Source of the DNA: Bradyrhizobium murdochi
GTDB lineage: Bacteria; Pseudomonadota; Alphaproteobacteria; Rhizobiales; Xanthobacteraceae
NCBI RefSeq assembly: GCF_000472965.1
Contig: NZ_AXAU01000015.1
Location: 107,256 to 171,255 of the forward strand
Length of the DNA stretch: 64,000 bases
Direction: 5' to 3'
In this document: piece by piece, positions 61,958 to 64,000 of the stretch
How positions within the stretch are numbered: the stretch's first letter is position 1
Layout of the letters: every line of letters starts with the position of its first letter
Program-made: the position numbers and the translations under genes
The notes under the pieces: model-generated
What the model saw: the letters and a program-made list of their open reading frames with translations, nothing else
The model's database searches: none
What the model was told of the DNA's origin: nothing

Positions 61958-62945
61958 CTATCTAATCGCCATTTCCGTTTTATCATCGAAGAATTGCAGC
62001 GCCTTGGCATCCACCCACATCTGCACGCTGGCATGAGGGCTGACCTCCGTCTCTGGCGAAATACGCGATGCCATGATCGTGCTGTCCGCAACGGTGAGAG
62101 CGATCACCTGTTCCGAACCAAGTTGCTCGGTGACGGTGACGACGCCGCTGAAGGATGAGCCCGCATTGTCTGAAGGAATGCCAAAACGTATATGCTCGGG
62201 CCGGATACCTAGAGTCACCGTCTTGGCGCCATACTTGCGCAGGACCGCCGCCTGTTCGAGCGGCAACTCGACCTTGAACTCCTTCGCCTGCGCAGACATG
62301 ACACCGAGTTCTTCGACAAGCTCGACAGTTCATTGCAGGCGCCCCGATGAAGCTCGCGACGAACCGGTTGGCCGGTCGATTGTAGATCTGCAGCGGCGTG
62401 CCGATCTGCTGAATCCAGCCGTCCTTCATGACCACAACCCTGTCACCAAGCGTCATCGCCTCAACCTGATCATGGGTGACATAGACCGATGTGGTAGGCA
62501 CGCGCTCGCGCAGCGCCTTGATCTCGATCCGCATCTGCGCACGCAGCTTGGCATCGAGGTTCGAGAGGGGTTCGTCGAACAGGAAGACTTGTGGCCGACG
62601 TACGATACACCGTCCAAGAGCCACACGCTGCTGCTGGCCGCCGGAGAGTTGAAACGGCTTGCGTGCCAGGAGCGGCTCCAGACCGAGCATTTGCGTCGCG
62701 CGGGTGACTTCGCTCGTAATTTCCGTTTCCGGGACTTTCCGGTTTCGCAACCCGAACGCCAGATTGTCGAACACCGTCATGTGCTGATAGAGCGCATAGT
62801 TCTGAAATACCATCGCGATGTCACGATCCTTTGGCGGCACATCATTGACGACTTTGTCTCCGATCCGGATAGTCCCGGCGCTGATGTTCTCGAGACCGGC
62901 GATCATGCGAAGCGTCGTCGACTTGCCACATCCAGATGGACCAAC
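61958..62945 (-). pseudogene. MalK/UgpC-type ABC transporter ATPase, frameshifted and cut by IS630
   Basis: Walker A 'GPSGCGKSTTLRMIAGLE', Q-loop 'AMVFQNYALYQHMT', signature 'LSGGQQQRVALGRCIVRRPQVFLFDEPLSNLDAKLR' and H-loop 'TSVYVTHDQVEAMTLGD' are all present, but the IS630 sits immediately upstream of the Walker A, removing the N-terminus. A frameshift near 62325 separates the ATPase from the C-terminal TOBE domain ('TLGIRPEHIRFG'). Was part of a sugar importer. Confidence 0.88.
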
Positions 62946-62960
62946 TAGAGCATGATGAGA

Positions 62961-63568
62961 TTAGGTTTGTTCATATCCGGCGTTGGCGAAGTAATTGGCG
63001 CACTCGGCCGGTGAGACGGTATCGAGGATCGGAGCGATCGCATCGAAGACGGCCTCGGTGGTTCGCTGTGCGGCTTTGCGCAGCCAATGTTTGAACTTGG
63101 CGAAGAACTGCTCGATCGGATTGAGATCGGGCGAGTATTTCGGCAGGTAGAAGAGCCGGGCGCCGGCGGCGCGGATGGCAAGGCGAACGGCCTTAGCCTT
63201 GTGCGAGCCCAGATTGTCCATGATCACGATGTCACCGTGCCGCAGCGTCGGAACCAGAACCTTCTCGATGTAAAGAAGGAAGGCTTCGCCGTTGATCGGT
63301 CCCTCGATGAACCACGGAGCGGTGATGCGATCGTGGCGCAAAGCGGCGATGAAGGTCATGGTGCGCCAGCGGCCGTGCGGCACCTTGGATGTGATGCGTT
63401 GACCGCGCGGCGCCCAGCCCCGCAGGGGCGCCATATTGGTTTTGGTCCAGGTCTCATCGATGAACACCAGGCGAGTGGGATCGATCCGATCCCGATACTT
63501 GGTCCACTGCGCCCGCCGACGCGCGACATCGGGACGGTCCTGCTCGGCGGCAATCAGCGTCTTTTTTT
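62961..63568 (-). CDS. IS630 transposase, DDE half (orfB)
   Basis: Reached by -1 frameshift from orfA at the A7 run (63562-63568). DDE residues: 'LVFIDETWTKTNM' (D), 'DIVIMDNLGSHKAKAV' (D), 'LPKYSPDLNPIEQFFAKFKHWLRKAA' (E). An internal ATG at 63467 exists but lies just before the first Asp. Confidence 0.85.
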
Positions 63569-63907
63569 GTAACTGAGTTTCTCAGCGTGGACGAACTCCC
63601 ACATCGTGCGGTAATCGACCTTGAGACCACGCTCGGTGAGCTCGGCCACCAGCCCGCGCACGGTAAAATCCGCCTCCCGGCACCTTTGCATCAGCCATTC
63701 GCGGTGCGCTCCCGCAATCTTCTTTGGCCTATAGCCACCGATCTGGTCCGGCTTGACGCTGCCAGTCTCGCGGAAGCGCCGTACCCAGTTGATCGCTGTG
63801 CTGACACCCACCCCAAATTGGGCGGCCGCCTGATGCCGCGACAAGCCGCCCTTGATGACGGACCTGACCACCCGCTCGCGAAGATCTTCCGAATAGGCTC
63901 GCCCCAT
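63554..63907 (-). CDS. IS630 transposase, N-terminal HTH half (orfA)
   Basis: 117 aa from ATG 63907. HTH blocks 'GLSRHQAAAQFGVGVSTAINWVRRF' and 'FTVRGLVAELTERGLKVDYRTMWEFVHAEKLSYKKR'. Ends right after the slippery AAAAAAA; -1 slippage continues as KKTLIAAEQ into orfB. Confidence 0.88.
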   Translation of the reverse strand: MGRAYSEDLRERVVRSVIKGGLSRHQAAAQFGVGVSTAINWVRRFRETGSVKPDQIGGYRPKKIAGAHREWLMQRCREADFTVRGLVAELTERGLKVDYRTMWEFVHAEKLSYKKRR

Positions 63908-64000
63908 CCATGCTGGCCTCCTTCCAGCCAGCATGTTGAATCAGAACCAAGCTGATTTGGGAATCCTCAATCGATTCAAACTAGACCCATCCCGCTCTAG

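Larger units (their letters stand above)
62945..64000 (-). mobile_element. IS630-family insertion sequence, second type
   Basis: Inverted repeats CTAGAGC-x2-GATG at both ends (left 62945, right ending 64000), TA at 62946-62947 and 63998-63999. Two transposase frames with a slippery A7 between them. Inserted into the ABC ATPase gene. Different lineage from the copy at 17.7 kb. Confidence 0.85.

Noticed and set aside
1..64000. CRISPR arrays, rRNA or tRNA genes
   Set aside because: No regularly spaced direct repeats, rRNA-like blocks or cloverleaf with a TTC-loop signature was seen; a tRNA scan was not possible.

Overview
The window looks like part of a rhizobial (most likely Bradyrhizobium-type) symbiosis island. 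Evidence: an ICESym-style transfer core with the gene order rlxS-traF-rdfS and a DUF2285 activator, a NodU-type carbamoyltransferase, a LuxI/LuxR pair with a lux box, a NifA/sigma-54 promoter, PQQ enzymes, two IS630 elements and many decaying genes. Species assignment is inference from gene content and high GC; no rRNA or tRNA gene was seen.

Layout. 0.2-1.6 kb: a nucleotidyltransferase-fold/DUF1488 protein behind two identical 26-bp palindromic operators. 1.6-11.5 kb (mostly minus strand): integrative-element core with relaxase, TraF peptidase, AlpA/RdfS-like excisionase, DUF6499-DUF2285 (FseA-like) activator, DUF736, DUF2493, toprim primase-like protein and ArdC antirestriction protein. A structured leader element recurs in front of two of these genes, and an orphan copy lies at 34.1 kb. 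12.1-17.7 kb (plus strand): a compact, translationally coupled operon of very high-GC, actinobacterial-looking genes: GMC oxidoreductase, class-III aminotransferase, sulfotransferase, MFS exporter and a truncated fifth gene cut by an IS630. It is preceded by a perfect NifA upstream activator site (TGT-N10-ACA), a perfect -24/-12 promoter and two micro-ORFs. I consider this the most interesting system in the window: apparently a nitrogen-fixation-controlled pathway that oxidises, aminates, sulfates and exports a small (possibly sugar-like) molecule.

18.9-35 kb: glmS/nodM-like synthase, a ferritin-like diiron protein, a frameshifted DUF4236 protein, a quorum-sensing module (luxR, luxI and a catalytically dead isochorismatase-fold protein), a LysR pseudogene with two nonsense codons, an alpha/beta hydrolase coupled to an unusual CopG-MFS fusion, and phage/ICE debris. 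35-41 kb: CehA/McbA-type metallohydrolase, a decayed glycoside hydrolase, an MHS-family transporter and a dctP fragment. 42.4-44.3 kb: nodU lying inside one copy of a duplicated TRAP-transporter/beta-oxidation region.

44.5-51.9 kb: a minus-strand oxidation module made of a PQQ alcohol dehydrogenase with the Asp-x-Asp lanthanide signature, cytochrome c, an exported protein, a pqqA-like peptide gene, and a 2Fe-2S plus molybdopterin aldehyde-oxidoreductase pair. It can be read as alcohol to aldehyde to acid, and is followed upstream by a copper chaperone and dctQM remnants. 52-63 kb: CoA-dependent and uronate-type catabolism (enoyl-CoA hydratase, CoA transferase, AraC and Lrp regulators, two GH88-like hydrolases, FAH-family enzyme, MaoC hydratase), with several genes truncated or frameshifted. 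A MalK-type ATPase gene is cut by the second IS630, which ends exactly at the window edge.
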